A model generated the notes under the pieces. That model did no database searches. It was not told the DNA's origin and saw nothing but the letters and a program-made list of their open reading frames with translations. Below, piece after piece: positions 22,798-31,573 of a stretch of DNA of 33,025 bases. Each line of letters begins with the position of its first letter. Position 1 is the first letter of the stretch. Where the stretch lies: contig NZ_JAGQBB010000026.1 of NCBI RefSeq assembly GCF_024345415.1, positions 1 through 33,025 on the forward strand, written 5' to 3'. This stretch comes from Synechococcus sp. Tobar12-5m-g. Its GTDB lineage: Bacteria; Cyanobacteriota; Cyanobacteriia; PCC-6307; Cyanobiaceae. Both the position numbers and the translations under genes were made by a program.

Positions 22798-24957
22798 TTA
22801 TGGCGGAGTTGGCGCCACCGGGGGCGGTGGGGCGGCAGGTGGATCCGCAGCTGGCGCCGGTGGCGGGGCGGCGGCTGGAGCCGGAGCCGGAGCCGCTTCC
22901 GGCCGGGGGGCAGGGCCGGGGGCTGGCTCGTTTCGCGGTTGGGCGGGGGCAGGAACCTCGGGGCGCCATTCCTGGCGCCATCCCTGCGGTGCAGGGGTGG
23001 CGGGCGGTTCCCACCGGTCCGGTTCCCAGGGCCTGGCGTCGTCGTTGACGGCCGGCTCCTGAGGCGACCACGGCCTCTCGGCCTTCGGCTTGCTGGCCCG
23101 GAATTCGCCGGTGAGCACCGGCTTGGGCGGGAACTCGCGCACCGGCAGATCCTTGACCACCACGGTCATGTACCGGCCCCAGGCCGCGGCGGCAGCGCCA
23201 CTGTCGCTGCCGGTCTTGCGGTTGTTGTCGTAGCCGAGCCAGATGCCAGTGGTGAGCTGGGGAATCGAGCCGATGAACCAGAGGTCACGGGCCCCCTCCG
23301 AGGTGCCGGTCTTGCCGGCCACCGGCCGGTCGGCCAGGGAGGCGGCGCCACCGGTGCCGCCCCGAACCACCCCCTGCAGCATCCACACCATTGCGTCTGC
23401 AATGTCGCTGTCGACGGCGCGGCGGCCCCGCTCGCCCTGCAGGCGGCGGCTCCAGAGCAGCTCGCCATTGGGGCCGCTGATCTCCTCGAAGGGGGTGGGC
23501 GGCACGAACACACCCCGGTTCACCACACCGGCGTAGGCCGCCGTCATGTCGAGAACCGTCTGCTCGTAGGCGCCGATCACCATCGGATAGAACCGGCCCA
23601 GCTCCCGGGTGATGCCCAGGCTCTTGGCTGTGGCGATCACCTTGTCGAGGCCCACCATCTGGCTGAGGGCCACCGCCACGATGTTCAGGGAGTTCTGCAG
23701 GGCCGTCGCCATCGAGACCCGGCCGAGGTAGCGGTTGCCGAAGTTCTTGGGGCAGTAGCCGGCGAAGCAGCGCGGCGAATCGAGGATGGTGGTTTCCGGC
23801 CGCATGCCCTCTTTGAGGGCGGTGAGATACACGAACAGCTTGAAGGTGGAGCCCGGCGAGCGCAGGGCCTGGGTGGCCCGGTTGAACTGGCTGGTTTCGT
23901 AGTCCTTGCCGCCCACCAGGGCCCGCACCAGGCCGGTGCCCGGTTCGATCGTGACCAGCGCCCCCTCCAGCCCGCCGTAGGCGCTGCTGTTGATCACCCG
24001 CTGCGCTTCCGCCTGCCAGGCCAGGTTGAGGCTGCTGCGGATCGTCAGCCCGCCCACCTCAAGCTGCTCGGGGCTAAGCACCTTCGGCAGCTCCTGGGCC
24101 ACCCAGCTGGTGAAGTAGGGGGCCTGGCTGTTCCAGTACTTCGGCAGGGCGGACTTAAGCTTCAACGGCGCCGCGTTGGCCTCCGCCTGCTGGGTCCCGT
24201 CGATGAAGCCCGCCTCCCGCATCCGCTCCAGCACCACCGCCCGCCGCTGCAGGGACAGCTCGGGATTCACCAGCGGCGAATACACCGAGGGAGCGGGTGG
24301 CAGGCCGGCGATCAGGGCTGCTTCCGGCAGGGTGAGCTGGGCCGGGGTCTTGGAGAAGTAGATCCAGGCAGCATCGGCGACGCCGTAGGCGCTGGAGCCC
24401 AGATACACATAGTTGAGGTATTGATCGAGGATCTGCTGCTTGCTGAGCTGGCGCTCGAGCTTGCCGGCCAGGGCAGCCTCCTTGAGCTTGCGCACGAGGG
24501 TGCGGTCCTGGCTGAGGTACACCGTGCGGGCCAGCTGCTGGGTGATCGTGCTGGCTCCCTCCTCCACCGCCCCGCTGCGGATGTTGCGCAGCATCGCCCG
24601 GCCGATTCCCACCGGATCGACGCCGCCGTGTTCGTAGAAGCGCCGGTCTTCGGCGGCCACGAAGGCCTGGCGCAGCAGTTTGGGCATCTCGCCGCTGGCC
24701 ACCTTGTCGCGGGTGGCGGGGCCGAGTTTCTGCAGCACCTGGCCGTCGGCCGAGAGGATCGTCACCGTGCCGGGGCGGTTGAAGGTGTTGATCCGCTCCG
24801 TTTCCGGCAACAGGCCGTCGATGCCCCGCACCAGGGCAGCCTGGCCGAAGGCCACCAGGCTGCCGGCCCCAGCCGCCAACATCGCCACGATCACCAGCTG
24901 GCGTCGCCGGCTTCTGCGCAGCTGGCGGCCCTCCCCCTGGCGGGCCGTCGCGCTCAC
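22798..24957 (-). CDS. Class A penicillin-binding protein (PBP1a-like)
   Basis: Bifunctional peptidoglycan synthase of 719 residues, anchored by an N-terminal membrane segment (about 19-43). The glycosyltransferase domain (GT51) has AAEDRRFYEHGG with catalytic Glu103, GASTITQQLARTVYL and RKLKEAALAGKLER. The transpeptidase domain has SPGSTFK with nucleophile Ser370 and Lys373, SLN at 423-425 and KTGT at 549-552, so all three penicillin-binding motifs are intact. The last 80 residues are a Pro/Ala-rich periplasmic tail of low complexity. The start is a GTG at 24957 that overlaps the chlG stop by 4 nt (GTGA). Cyanobacteria have several class A PBPs; which paralogue this is cannot be told. Confidence 0.93.
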   Translation of the reverse strand: MSATARQGEGRQLRRSRRRQLVIVAMLAAGAGSLVAFGQAALVRGIDGLLPETERINTFNRPGTVTILSADGQVLQKLGPATRDKVASGEMPKLLRQAFVAAEDRRFYEHGGVDPVGIGRAMLRNIRSGAVEEGASTITQQLARTVYLSQDRTLVRKLKEAALAGKLERQLSKQQILDQYLNYVYLGSSAYGVADAAWIYFSKTPAQLTLPEAALIAGLPPAPSVYSPLVNPELSLQRRAVVLERMREAGFIDGTQQAEANAAPLKLKSALPKYWNSQAPYFTSWVAQELPKVLSPEQLEVGGLTIRSSLNLAWQAEAQRVINSSAYGGLEGALVTIEPGTGLVRALVGGKDYETSQFNRATQALRSPGSTFKLFVYLTALKEGMRPETTILDSPRCFAGYCPKNFGNRYLGRVSMATALQNSLNIVAVALSQMVGLDKVIATAKSLGITRELGRFYPMVIGAYEQTVLDMTAAYAGVVNRGVFVPPTPFEEISGPNGELLWSRRLQGERGRRAVDSDIADAMVWMLQGVVRGGTGGAASLADRPVAGKTGTSEGARDLWFIGSIPQLTTGIWLGYDNNRKTGSDSGAAAAAWGRYMTVVVKDLPVREFPPKPVLTGEFRASKPKAERPWSPQEPAVNDDARPWEPDRWEPPATPAPQGWRQEWRPEVPAPAQPRNEPAPGPAPRPEAAPAPAPAAAPPPAPAADPPAAPPPPVAPTPP

Positions 24958-25937
24958 AGGACCACCGTTAGCCGGCTGTGGCCGATCGCCAGCGCCGTGA
25001 CCAGCATCCCCAGCACCAGAAAGGGCTGGGCGCTGGCCTGATACTTCACATCGAAAGCCACCGGATCCCGCAGCAGCCAGAGGTCCTGGAAAGTGATCTG
25101 GGGAATGATCAGCAACACCAGCAGCACCGCAGCGAAGTGCTGGTCGATCGCAATCAGCACCGCCACCATGGCCAGCTGGAACAGGTCGATCATCGCGGCG
25201 CTGATCCAGCTGGCCCGCTCGATGCCGAACACCACCGGCAGGGATTGCAGCCCCAGGGCCCGGTCACCCTCCACGCTCTTGAAATCGTTGACCACGGCGA
25301 TGCCCAGGCCGGCCAGGCTGTAGGCCAGGGTGAGGCCAGCGGTGGCCCAGGTGAGACGGCCGAACAGGGCCTGGCCGGCCCACCAGGGCAGGGCGATGTA
25401 GCTGGCGCCAAGGGCGTAGTTGCCGAGCCAGCCGTTCTGCTTGAGCTTCAGCGGCGGCGCCGAATAGATGTAACTGACCAGGGAGCCCCCCAGGGCGAGC
25501 AGCAGCAGCACCGGCGTGGTGTGGCCGGCCCAGAGGTCGAGGCCGCCGGCCACCGCCAGGCCTGCCAGCAGCAGCACCCAGATCTGCGTCCGCACCTGCT
25601 CCAGGCCGATGGCGCCGGAGGGGATCGGCCGGTAGGGCTCGTTGATCGCGTCGATCTCGCGGTCGTAATAGTCGTTGAGGGTCTGGGTGTAGCCGGCCAG
25701 CAGCGGCCCACTCATCACCATGCAGGCCAGGGCGGCCAGCACCTCGGGACCTCTCCAGCTGAACCCCCCTGAAGCGGCCGCGCCGCAGATCACTCCCCAG
25801 ATCAGCGGAATCCAGGTGACCGGTTTCATCAGCTGCAGGCGCAGCTTCCAAAGGCTGGTGGTGCCGGTGGCCCCCTTCATGCCGAGCAACTGGCGGGCGC
25901 CTCCGCTGCTGGAGGGGGAGTCGGGAGCGTCGCTCAA
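24954..25937 (-). CDS. chlG: Chlorophyll synthase (ChlG)
   Basis: UbiA-family prenyltransferase in the thylakoid membrane that attaches phytyl or geranylgeranyl diphosphate to chlorophyllide a, the last step of chlorophyll synthesis. The 327-residue protein has about eight or nine hydrophobic helices and both Asp-rich motifs: NDYYDREIDAINEPYRPIPSG and VNDFKSVEGDRALGLQSLP. MKPVTWIPLIWGVICGAAASG is typical of ChlG. Its stop overlaps the start of the class A PBP gene. The start at 25937 is a TTG; an ATG 19 codons in (25880) is an alternative, and neither has a clear Shine-Dalgarno. Confidence 0.95.
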   Translation of the reverse strand: MSDAPDSPSSSGGARQLLGMKGATGTTSLWKLRLQLMKPVTWIPLIWGVICGAAASGGFSWRGPEVLAALACMVMSGPLLAGYTQTLNDYYDREIDAINEPYRPIPSGAIGLEQVRTQIWVLLLAGLAVAGGLDLWAGHTTPVLLLLALGGSLVSYIYSAPPLKLKQNGWLGNYALGASYIALPWWAGQALFGRLTWATAGLTLAYSLAGLGIAVVNDFKSVEGDRALGLQSLPVVFGIERASWISAAMIDLFQLAMVAVLIAIDQHFAAVLLVLLIIPQITFQDLWLLRDPVAFDVKYQASAQPFLVLGMLVTALAIGHSRLTVVL

Positions 25938-25974
25938 CGGATTGAAGCGGAGATCGCCAGCATGATGGAGCGCT

Positions 25975-26199
25975 CTAGGCCGGAGCGATCTCGTCGTCGA
26001 AGAACCAGCCGCTGCTGCCGTTGCTCAGCTCCACCACCACGCCGATGCCGCTGCCGTCGGTCATCTTGTAGCCGCGAACGGTACCGGTGGCATCGCTCTT
26101 GAGAACCTCGACCAGATCGGCCGGAATGCGGTCACGCACCCGGGTGATCTTGACCTTGGAGCCGATCGTGATCGTGCCTGGGGTGGCAGCCTGAGTCAT
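25975..26199 (-). CDS. petP: PetP / DUF2862 cytochrome b6f-associated protein
   Basis: A 74-residue soluble protein of DUF2862. The SH3-like core ITIGSKVKITRVRDRIPAD, VRGYKMTDGSGIGVVVEL and SGWFFDDEIAP matches Synechocystis PetP (ssr2998), a peripheral subunit of the cytochrome b6f complex implicated in tuning linear versus cyclic electron flow. Start ATG at 26199. It lies 37 nt upstream of chlG on the same strand, so the two may be cotranscribed. It is divergent from hisF with 57 nt between. Assignment to PetP is by family resemblance. Confidence 0.85.
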   Translation of the reverse strand: MTQAATPGTITIGSKVKITRVRDRIPADLVEVLKSDATGTVRGYKMTDGSGIGVVVELSNGSSGWFFDDEIAPA

Positions 26200-26256
26200 G
26201 GCCTGCGCGGCTGGACAAGTGGCGCAACCTTAACAGCGCCCCCTGTCTGAGATTCC

Positions 26257-27054
26257 ATGGTCGCCAAGCGCCTGATTCCCTGCCTCGACGTGGCCGATGG
26301 ACGGGTGGTCAAGGGGGTGAACTTCGTGGGGCTTCGCGATGCGGGTGACCCGGTCGAGTTGGCCTGCCGCTACGACGCCGCCGGCGCCGACGAGTTGGTG
26401 TTCCTCGACATCGCCGCCAGCCACCAGGGCCGCAGCACCCTGGTGGAGCTGGTGCGCCACACCGCCGAGGCGCTGACGATCCCGTTCACGGTGGGGGGCG
26501 GCATCGGCAGCGTCGAGGGCATCACCGAGCTGCTCCGCGCCGGCGCCGACAAGGTCAGCCTCAACTCATCGGCCGTGCGCGACCCGGAGCTGGTGGCGGC
26601 GGGCGCCCGCCAGTTCGGCTGCCAGTGCATCGTCGTGGCGATCGATGCCCGCCGCCGCGCCGATGGCAGCGGCTGGGACGTGTTCGTGAAAGGGGGCCGG
26701 GAGAACACCGGCCTCGATGCCGTGGCCTGGGCCCGCCGGGTGGTGGCGCTCGGTGCCGGTGAACTCCTGCTCACCTCGATGGATGGCGATGGCACCCAGG
26801 CCGGCTACGACCTGGCCCTCACCCGGGCCGTGGCCAGCGCCGTGGCGGTGCCGGTGATCGCCTCCGGTGGCGCCGGCTGCATCGACCACATCGCCGCCGC
26901 CCTTGAGGAGGGGCAGGCGGCCGCGGCGCTGCTGGCGTCCCTCCTGCATGACGGGGTGCTCACGATCGGGCAGATCAAGACGGGCCTGCTGGAGCGGGGG
27001 CTGCTGATTCGGCCCCTGGAGCCCGCGGGGCCATGTGACGTGACGTTACATTGA
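26257..27054 (+). CDS. hisF: Imidazole glycerol phosphate synthase cyclase (HisF)
   Basis: TIM-barrel subunit that, with the glutaminase HisH, converts PRFAR and ammonia to imidazole glycerol phosphate and AICAR in histidine synthesis. The 265-residue protein has the catalytic Asp11 ([12 protein letters not shown]), Asp130 (VVAIDARR), the phosphate-binding [17 protein letters not shown] and IASGGAG loops, and the C-terminal half-barrel repeat. Length is normal. ATG at 26257. HisH is not in the window. The 3' end carries a near-palindrome that may serve the next gene. Confidence 0.96.
   Translation: MVAKRLIPCLDVADGRVVKGVNFVGLRDAGDPVELACRYDAAGADELVFLDIAASHQGRSTLVELVRHTAEALTIPFTVGGGIGSVEGITELLRAGADKVSLNSSAVRDPELVAAGARQFGCQCIVVAIDARRRADGSGWDVFVKGGRENTGLDAVAWARRVVALGAGELLLTSMDGDGTQAGYDLALTRAVASAVAVPVIASGGAGCIDHIAAALEEGQAAAALLASLLHDGVLTIGQIKTGLLERGLLIRPLEPAGPCDVTLH
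27033..27051. promoter_or_regulatory. 19-bp interrupted palindrome at the end of hisF
   Basis: ATGTGACGTGACGTTACAT is a palindrome of the form ATGTnACGTnACGTnACAT, symmetric apart from one mismatched pair. It overlaps the last hisF codons and sits 45 nt before the 27097 gene. A weaker GTGA-N8-TCAC follows at 27057-27072. This is operator-like; it does not fit the NtcA or CRP consensus spacing. Confidence 0.35.
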
Positions 27055-27096
27055 TTGTGAGAATTTCATCACTACATTTCACTTCTCCCTCCCCCC

Positions 27097-27441
27097 GTGT
27101 CGGCTCTGTCGTCCCCTGTCGCCACTGTCGTTGCCTTGCTGACGGTGGTTCTGGTGGTTGGGCTGGTGGCCTGGGCGCTCTCGCTGATGCAGGCCGCCAA
27201 CGACCGCCAGGAGTTTTCGCTGATGCTGGCCGGCTGCATGGTCTGCTCCGCCGCGGTTGGTCTCACCACGGTGATGGTGCTGACCTTTGCGAGCCCCAAC
27301 CGGTTGCTGGCCGCCGGAGCCGGCTTCGGGTTTCCAGGCGGTGAGGAAGTAATCAGCCTCGATGCGGTCTCCCTGCCCTGGGCCACCTCCCTCGACTGCC
27401 TGGTGGATCCAGCCCGCTGCACCGCTCTGCCATCCTCCTGA
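27097..27441 (+). CDS. Small membrane protein of unknown function
   Basis: A 114-residue protein with two hydrophobic segments: about residues 8-31 (VATVVALLTVVLVVGLVAWAL) and 42-65 (LMLAGCMVCSAAVGLTTVMVL). A Gly/Phe-rich loop and a C-terminal region with two Cys (LDCLVDPARCT) follow. The start is a GTG at 27097; an ATG would begin only after the first membrane segment. It lies between hisF and menG with short gaps (42 and 21 nt) and could be part of that transcript. I do not recognise the family. Confidence 0.65.
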   Translation: MSALSSPVATVVALLTVVLVVGLVAWALSLMQAANDRQEFSLMLAGCMVCSAAVGLTTVMVLTFASPNRLLAAGAGFGFPGGEEVISLDAVSLPWATSLDCLVDPARCTALPSS

Positions 27442-27462
27442 GCAACTGTTCGCCGCCGTCGC

Positions 27463-28176
27463 TTGAAGCCCGGTGATCCCGAGGCGGTGCGTGAGCTGTT
27501 CGAAGCGATCGCGCCCCGCTACGACCAGCTCAATGACCTGCTCAGCCTTGGCCTGCATCGTCTCTGGAAGAGGCAGGCGGTGCAGTGGTTGCGGCCCCGA
27601 CCTGGCCAGCGCCTGGTTGACCTGTGCTGCGGCACCGGTGATCTGGCCCTGGTGCTGGCGGCGAAGGTGCGCCCGGGCGGCAGCGTGCTGGGCCTCGACG
27701 CCGCTTCCGCGCCCCTGGCGCTCGCCCGCCGCCGCGGCTTGCGCCAGCGGTGGCTGCCCGTGCGCTGGCAGCAGGGCGATGCCCTGGCAACCGGCCTCGC
27801 CGATGGCTCCGCTGACGGGGCGGTCATGGCCTATGGCCTGCGCAACCTGGCCGATCCGGCGGCGGGGTTGCGGGAACTGAGGCGGCTGCTGCGGCCGGGT
27901 GGCCGTGCCGCGGTGCTGGATTTCAACCGCCCCGATCCCGCCACCGCTCCGGGGGCGCTGGTGGCGGGCTTCCAGCGGCTTTACCTGCGCCGCCTGGTGG
28001 TGCCCGCCGCCCGCAGGTTCGAGCTGACCGAGCAGTACGCCTATCTGGAGGCCAGCCTGGCGTGTTTCCCCAGCGCAGCGGAACAGGAGCGGTTAGCCGC
28101 CGCCGCCGGTTTCAGCGCCGTGCGTCACCGTCCCATCGCGGCCGGCTTAATGGGCCTGCTGCAGCTGGTGGCCTGA
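27463..28176 (+). CDS. menG: Phylloquinone methyltransferase (MenG/UbiE family)
   Basis: SAM-dependent C-methyltransferase. In cyanobacteria the UbiE-family enzyme methylates 2-phytyl-1,4-naphthoquinone, the last step to phylloquinone. The 237-residue protein has VRELFEAIAPRYDQLNDLLSLG (UbiE signature region), SAM motif I VDLCCGTGDLALVLA, MAYGLRNLADPAAGLRELRR and LRPGGRAAVLDFNRP, and a C-terminal AAGFSAVRHRPIAAGLMGLL. The start is a TTG at 27463; no ATG or GTG is available before the conserved region. It joins menB and menD at the left end of the window in the same pathway, though 25 kb apart. Confidence 0.93.
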   Translation: MKPGDPEAVRELFEAIAPRYDQLNDLLSLGLHRLWKRQAVQWLRPRPGQRLVDLCCGTGDLALVLAAKVRPGGSVLGLDAASAPLALARRRGLRQRWLPVRWQQGDALATGLADGSADGAVMAYGLRNLADPAAGLRELRRLLRPGGRAAVLDFNRPDPATAPGALVAGFQRLYLRRLVVPAARRFELTEQYAYLEASLACFPSAAEQERLAAAAGFSAVRHRPIAAGLMGLLQLVA

Positions 28177-28199
28177 GCCCGCTCTGAGAGGATCGACCC

Positions 28200-29105
28200 A
28201 TGCTTTTTCAGGACATCATCGGCACCCTGAACCGGTTCTGGGCCGAGCGGGGTTGCCTGTTGCTGCAGCCCTACGACACCGAAAAGGGGGCGGGCACCAT
28301 GAGCCCCCACACGGTGCTGCGGGCGATCGGGCCGGAGCCCTGGGCGGTGGCCTACCCCGAACCCTGCCGCCGCCCCACCGACGGCCGCTACGGCGACAAC
28401 CCCAACCGTGCCCAGCACTACTTCCAGTACCAGGTGTTGATCAAGCCGTCGCCGGACGGCATCCAGGAGACCTATCTGGCCTCGCTGGAGGCCCTGGGCA
28501 TCCGCGCCGCCGACCACGACATCCGCTTCGTGGAGGACAACTGGGAATCCCCCACCCTCGGCGCCTGGGGGGTGGGTTGGGAAGTGTGGCTCGATGGCAT
28601 GGAGGTGACCCAGTTCACCTACTTCCAGCAGTGCGGCGGCCTCGATTGCCGGCCCGTGTCGATCGAGATCACCTATGGCCTCGAGCGGCTGGCCATGTAC
28701 CTCCAGGATGTGGAGAGCCTCTGGGAGCTGCGCTGGAACGCCACCCGCAGCTACGGCGACATCTGGCTGCCGTTCGAGAAGGGCCAGTGCAGGTACAACT
28801 TCGAGGCCTCCAATCCCGAGCGCCTGCTGCAACTGTTCGCCCTCTATGAGGCGGAGGCCGCCGACCTGGTGGCGGCGAAGCTGCCGGCTCCGGCGTTGGA
28901 TTACGTGCTCAAGTGCAGCCACACCTTCAACCTGCTGGAGGCCCGGGGCGTGATCTCGGTCACCGAGCGCACCGCCACCATCGCCCGCATCCGTCACCTG
29001 GCCAGGCAGGTGGCTGAAGCCTGGCTGGAGGAGCGCCGGGATCTGGGCTTCCCGCTGCTGGGCGAGGCGGCCCGCCAGGCGCTGCTGGCCGAGTCTTTCG
29101 GGTGA
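28200..29105 (+). CDS. glyQ: Glycyl-tRNA synthetase alpha subunit
   Basis: Catalytic alpha subunit of the alpha2-beta2 bacterial glycyl-tRNA synthetase (class II). The 301-residue protein begins [14 protein letters not shown] and shows [64 protein letters not shown] and [13 protein letters not shown], with YGLERLAMY near 165. These are all diagnostic of GlyQ. Length is normal. ATG at 28200. The beta subunit gene (glyS) is not in the window, as is common in cyanobacteria. Its stop overlaps the next small gene by 4 nt (GTGA). I saw no glycine riboswitch or T-box in the 23-nt leader. Confidence 0.97.
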   Translation: MLFQDIIGTLNRFWAERGCLLLQPYDTEKGAGTMSPHTVLRAIGPEPWAVAYPEPCRRPTDGRYGDNPNRAQHYFQYQVLIKPSPDGIQETYLASLEALGIRAADHDIRFVEDNWESPTLGAWGVGWEVWLDGMEVTQFTYFQQCGGLDCRPVSIEITYGLERLAMYLQDVESLWELRWNATRSYGDIWLPFEKGQCRYNFEASNPERLLQLFALYEAEAADLVAAKLPAPALDYVLKCSHTFNLLEARGVISVTERTATIARIRHLARQVAEAWLEERRDLGFPLLGEAARQALLAESFG

Positions 29106-29284
29106 AGCGCACCCTGCTGGTGGGGCTGCTGCTGGCCGGCGCCTTCCAGGCCGGCCGCCTCACCGAACGGGCGATCTGGCCCTGTCGCCTGCGGCCGCTC
29201 GCAGGCCTGGTGGCCCCCCTGCTCGGTCAGGAGCTGCCCAGCCCCGAGCTCTGCGACCTGATGCTCAAGCTGCCCAGCTTCTGA
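29102..29284 (+). CDS. 60-residue protein coupled to glyQ
   Basis: A 60-residue protein starting at a GTG within the glyQ stop (GTGA overlap). The N-terminus ([18 protein letters not shown]) looks like a signal or membrane anchor. The rest ([34 protein letters not shown]) has two Cys and no known domain. The codon pattern and the coupling support a real gene. Its last 15 codons form the left arm of a long inverted repeat whose other arm lies after the stop, so the mRNA end is highly structured. Function unknown. Confidence 0.55.
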   Translation: MKRTLLVGLLLAGAFQAGRLTERAIWPCRLRPLAGLVAPLLGQELPSPELCDLMLKLPSF

Positions 29285-29307
29285 GCACCAGGTCGCAGAG
29301 CTCGGGG
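29242..29307. repeat. Long near-perfect inverted repeat
   Basis: CCCCGAGCTCTGCGACCTG (29242-29260) pairs perfectly with 29289-29307. After one mismatch, TGCTCA (29262-29267) pairs with TGAGCA (29282-29287), and AGCT repeats inside the loop pair again. The stem is about 29 bp. It covers the end and stop codon of the 60-residue gene. There is no T-run. It may act as a transcript end or stability element between glyQ and comEC. Confidence 0.85.
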
Positions 29308-29361
29308 TCAACCGGCCGCGGCGGGGGAACCCTAGAGGGTGCGGTTCGGAGCGGGAGCTCG

Positions 29362-31518
29362 ATGCCAGTGCTGTCGCGGCCACTGCTGATGAGGCCCCCT
29401 CTGACGATCCCCCTGGTTGTGGTCTCGCTGGCGCTGGCGGGGCTCAGCCTCGGCGTGATCCCCCTCGACGCTCCCCTCCGCTGGCTGGCCCTCGGCCTGG
29501 TCAGCGCCCTGGCCTGGTGGCTGGCGGGCTCGCACGGGGCCGCCCCGGCAACCCGCCTGGCCCTGCTGGTCGTTGCGCCGGCCCTGCTGCTCTGGGGCCT
29601 GGCGGCCCAGCCCCAGCCTGGTCGCGCCGATCCGGTGCGGCTGCTGCCCGCCGCGCCGCTGGCACGGCTGCCGGTGCAACTGCAGGGCCGCCTCGGCGGC
29701 GACCCCCAGCCCCGCGGCGAGCAGGGCGGCTGCCGCTCCGAGCTGGAGCTGGCCGGCGGCCGCACCGAACTGTTGTTTCGCCGGTGCCCTCCCTTGCAGC
29801 AGGGCTGGCGGCTGGCGGTACGGGGCGAGCTGCGCCGGCCGGCCACCGGTCCCCATCCGCTGTTGAGCGGTCCGGCCGAGCGGCTGGCCCGCCAGGGGAT
29901 CTGGAGCCAGCTGCAGGTGGAGGGCCAGCCCGAGGTGCTGGAGCGACCCTCCACCCCGGTGGCGGGATTGCGGCGACGAATGGCGGCGGCCCTGCTGGAG
30001 CACGGCGGGCCGGAGCGGGGCGGGGTGCTGGCTGCCCTGGTGCTCGGCAGCGCCGTGGTGCCCCTGCCCAGCGACGTCCGCGACGCCTTCCGGGTGGCCG
30101 GGCTCTCCCATGCCCTGGCCGCCTCCGGTTTCCACCTCACCGTGCTGCTGGGGGCCGTGATGGCCCTGGGGCGCCACCTGCCCCGGCCACCCCGGGCGGC
30201 TTTGGCGGTGGGGGCCATGCTGCTGTTCCTGCTGCTGGCCGGCCCGCAGCCCTCTGTGGTGCGGGCGGTGCTGATGGGGGGTGTGGCCTTCGCGGTGCTC
30301 GAGAGCGGCGGCCGCAGCCGTCCGCTCGGGGTGCTGCTGCTCAGCGTGCTGGTGATGCTGCTGGTGCGTCCCAGCTGGCTGCTGGATGTGGGTTTTCAGC
30401 TCTCGGTGGCGGCCACCGCCGGCCTGATCCTCACCGCCTCCGACCTGGAGGCGGCCCTGGTGCGGCGGCTGCCGGCCTGGGCGGGGGCCCGCTGGATCGG
30501 GGCGGGTCTGGCGGTGCCGGTGGCGGCCTCGCTCTGGACCCTGCCGCTGCAACTGCTCCATTTCGGCGTGGTGCCGCTGTATGCGGTGCCCGCCAACCTG
30601 GTGGTGGCGCCGCTGCTCACCCCACTCACCCTCGGGGCGATGGCGATGGCCCTGGCCGCCGTGATCCTGCCGCCCCTGCTGCCCCTGCTGGCCTGGCCCC
30701 TGGGGATGCTCACGGGGTTGCTGCTGCTGCTGGTGCGCGGCTTCGCGGCGTTGCCGATGGCCCAGTGGCAGATCGGGCGGCCCCTGCCCTGGCTGGTGCT
30801 GTTGTTCTTTCTCGCCCTGCTGCCCTGGCTGCTGGCAGACCTGGGCTGGCGACGCCTCGGGGCGGCCGGTATCGGGCTCACCCTGGCCCTGCACCTGGCC
30901 CTGCTGGGCGGCGACCAGGTGCTGCTGATCCACCAATGGGGTGGGGATCTGCTGCTGGCCCGCCACCGGGGCCGCGGCGCCCTGGTCAGCAGCCGCGCCG
31001 ATGGCCTCAGCTGCGCCACCGCCGCCAAGCTCGCCACCGGGCTCGGCCTGGCCCGCTTCGACTGGATCGCCCTGCTCGACCCCGTGGCGGCGGACGAGCC
31101 CGCCTGCTGGAGCGCCCAGGGCTCCCTGGTGCTGGCTTCCACTGACGGCAGCGCTCCGCTGGCCCCGGGCCAGCGGCTGGAAAGCCCCGGCCTGGTGCTC
31201 ACACCGCTCAGTGCCGACAGCCGCGCCCACACCTTGGCGGTGGGGGGTCACCGTTGGCTGGTGCTGCCGGATCCGCAGTCGCTGGCAGCCTGGCAGCTGG
31301 CCACGGCCGGGGTGGGCGGGTCCGGAACGGCGGCTCTGCCTGTGGAAATGGCCCAGCTCAGTGGCGCCTGGCTCGGCTTCCAGCCCCGCCGCGGCGAGCA
31401 GCAGGCCGTGACGGCGGCAGCTCCCCGCCGGATCTGGGTGAGCGGCCACTGGCCGGGGGCGCCGCGGGGCTGGCAAGCCAGCGGCGCCAGTGGATCGTTG
31501 CAAGGCCCGGCCGGCTGA
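29362..31518 (+). CDS. comEC: ComEC/Rec2-type competence channel protein
   Basis: A 718-residue membrane protein for DNA uptake during natural transformation. In order: hydrophobic N-terminus (about residues 15-85), an extracellular OB-fold-like domain (LPVQLQGRLGG and RCPPLQQGWRLAVRGELRR, about 100-195), then the competence domain of many membrane helices (about 210-510) with the hallmark GLSHALAASGFHLTVL, PQPSVVRAVLMG and DVGFQLSVAATAGLIL. The C-terminal 200 residues sit where ComEC usually has a metallo-beta-lactamase domain, but no HxHxDH motif is present (GGDLLLARHRGRGALVSS, FDWIALLD), so that domain is probably inactive or reduced. ATG at 29362; a later ATG at 29389 is possible. Confidence 0.9.
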   Translation: MPVLSRPLLMRPPLTIPLVVVSLALAGLSLGVIPLDAPLRWLALGLVSALAWWLAGSHGAAPATRLALLVVAPALLLWGLAAQPQPGRADPVRLLPAAPLARLPVQLQGRLGGDPQPRGEQGGCRSELELAGGRTELLFRRCPPLQQGWRLAVRGELRRPATGPHPLLSGPAERLARQGIWSQLQVEGQPEVLERPSTPVAGLRRRMAAALLEHGGPERGGVLAALVLGSAVVPLPSDVRDAFRVAGLSHALAASGFHLTVLLGAVMALGRHLPRPPRAALAVGAMLLFLLLAGPQPSVVRAVLMGGVAFAVLESGGRSRPLGVLLLSVLVMLLVRPSWLLDVGFQLSVAATAGLILTASDLEAALVRRLPAWAGARWIGAGLAVPVAASLWTLPLQLLHFGVVPLYAVPANLVVAPLLTPLTLGAMAMALAAVILPPLLPLLAWPLGMLTGLLLLLVRGFAALPMAQWQIGRPLPWLVLLFFLALLPWLLADLGWRRLGAAGIGLTLALHLALLGGDQVLLIHQWGGDLLLARHRGRGALVSSRADGLSCATAAKLATGLGLARFDWIALLDPVAADEPACWSAQGSLVLASTDGSAPLAPGQRLESPGLVLTPLSADSRAHTLAVGGHRWLVLPDPQSLAAWQLATAGVGGSGTAALPVEMAQLSGAWLGFQPRRGEQQAVTAAAPRRIWVSGHWPGAPRGWQASGASGSLQGPAG

Positions 31519-31573
31519 CGGCTCCGTAAAGTTCAGCTTCGTGCGGGCCGCTCAGCCGGCTCCGGGCGAAGCC

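Noticed and set aside
22939-25041. 700-codon plus-strand reading opposite the PBP gene
   Set aside because: Shadow of the class A PBP, which has all catalytic motifs in order.
28177-28199. Glycine riboswitch or T-box upstream of glyQ
   Set aside because: Only 23 nt separate menG and glyQ, with no room for such a structure.
29332-31503. 723-codon minus-strand reading opposite comEC
   Set aside because: Very Gln/Gly/His-rich and without domains; the plus strand is a clear ComEC.
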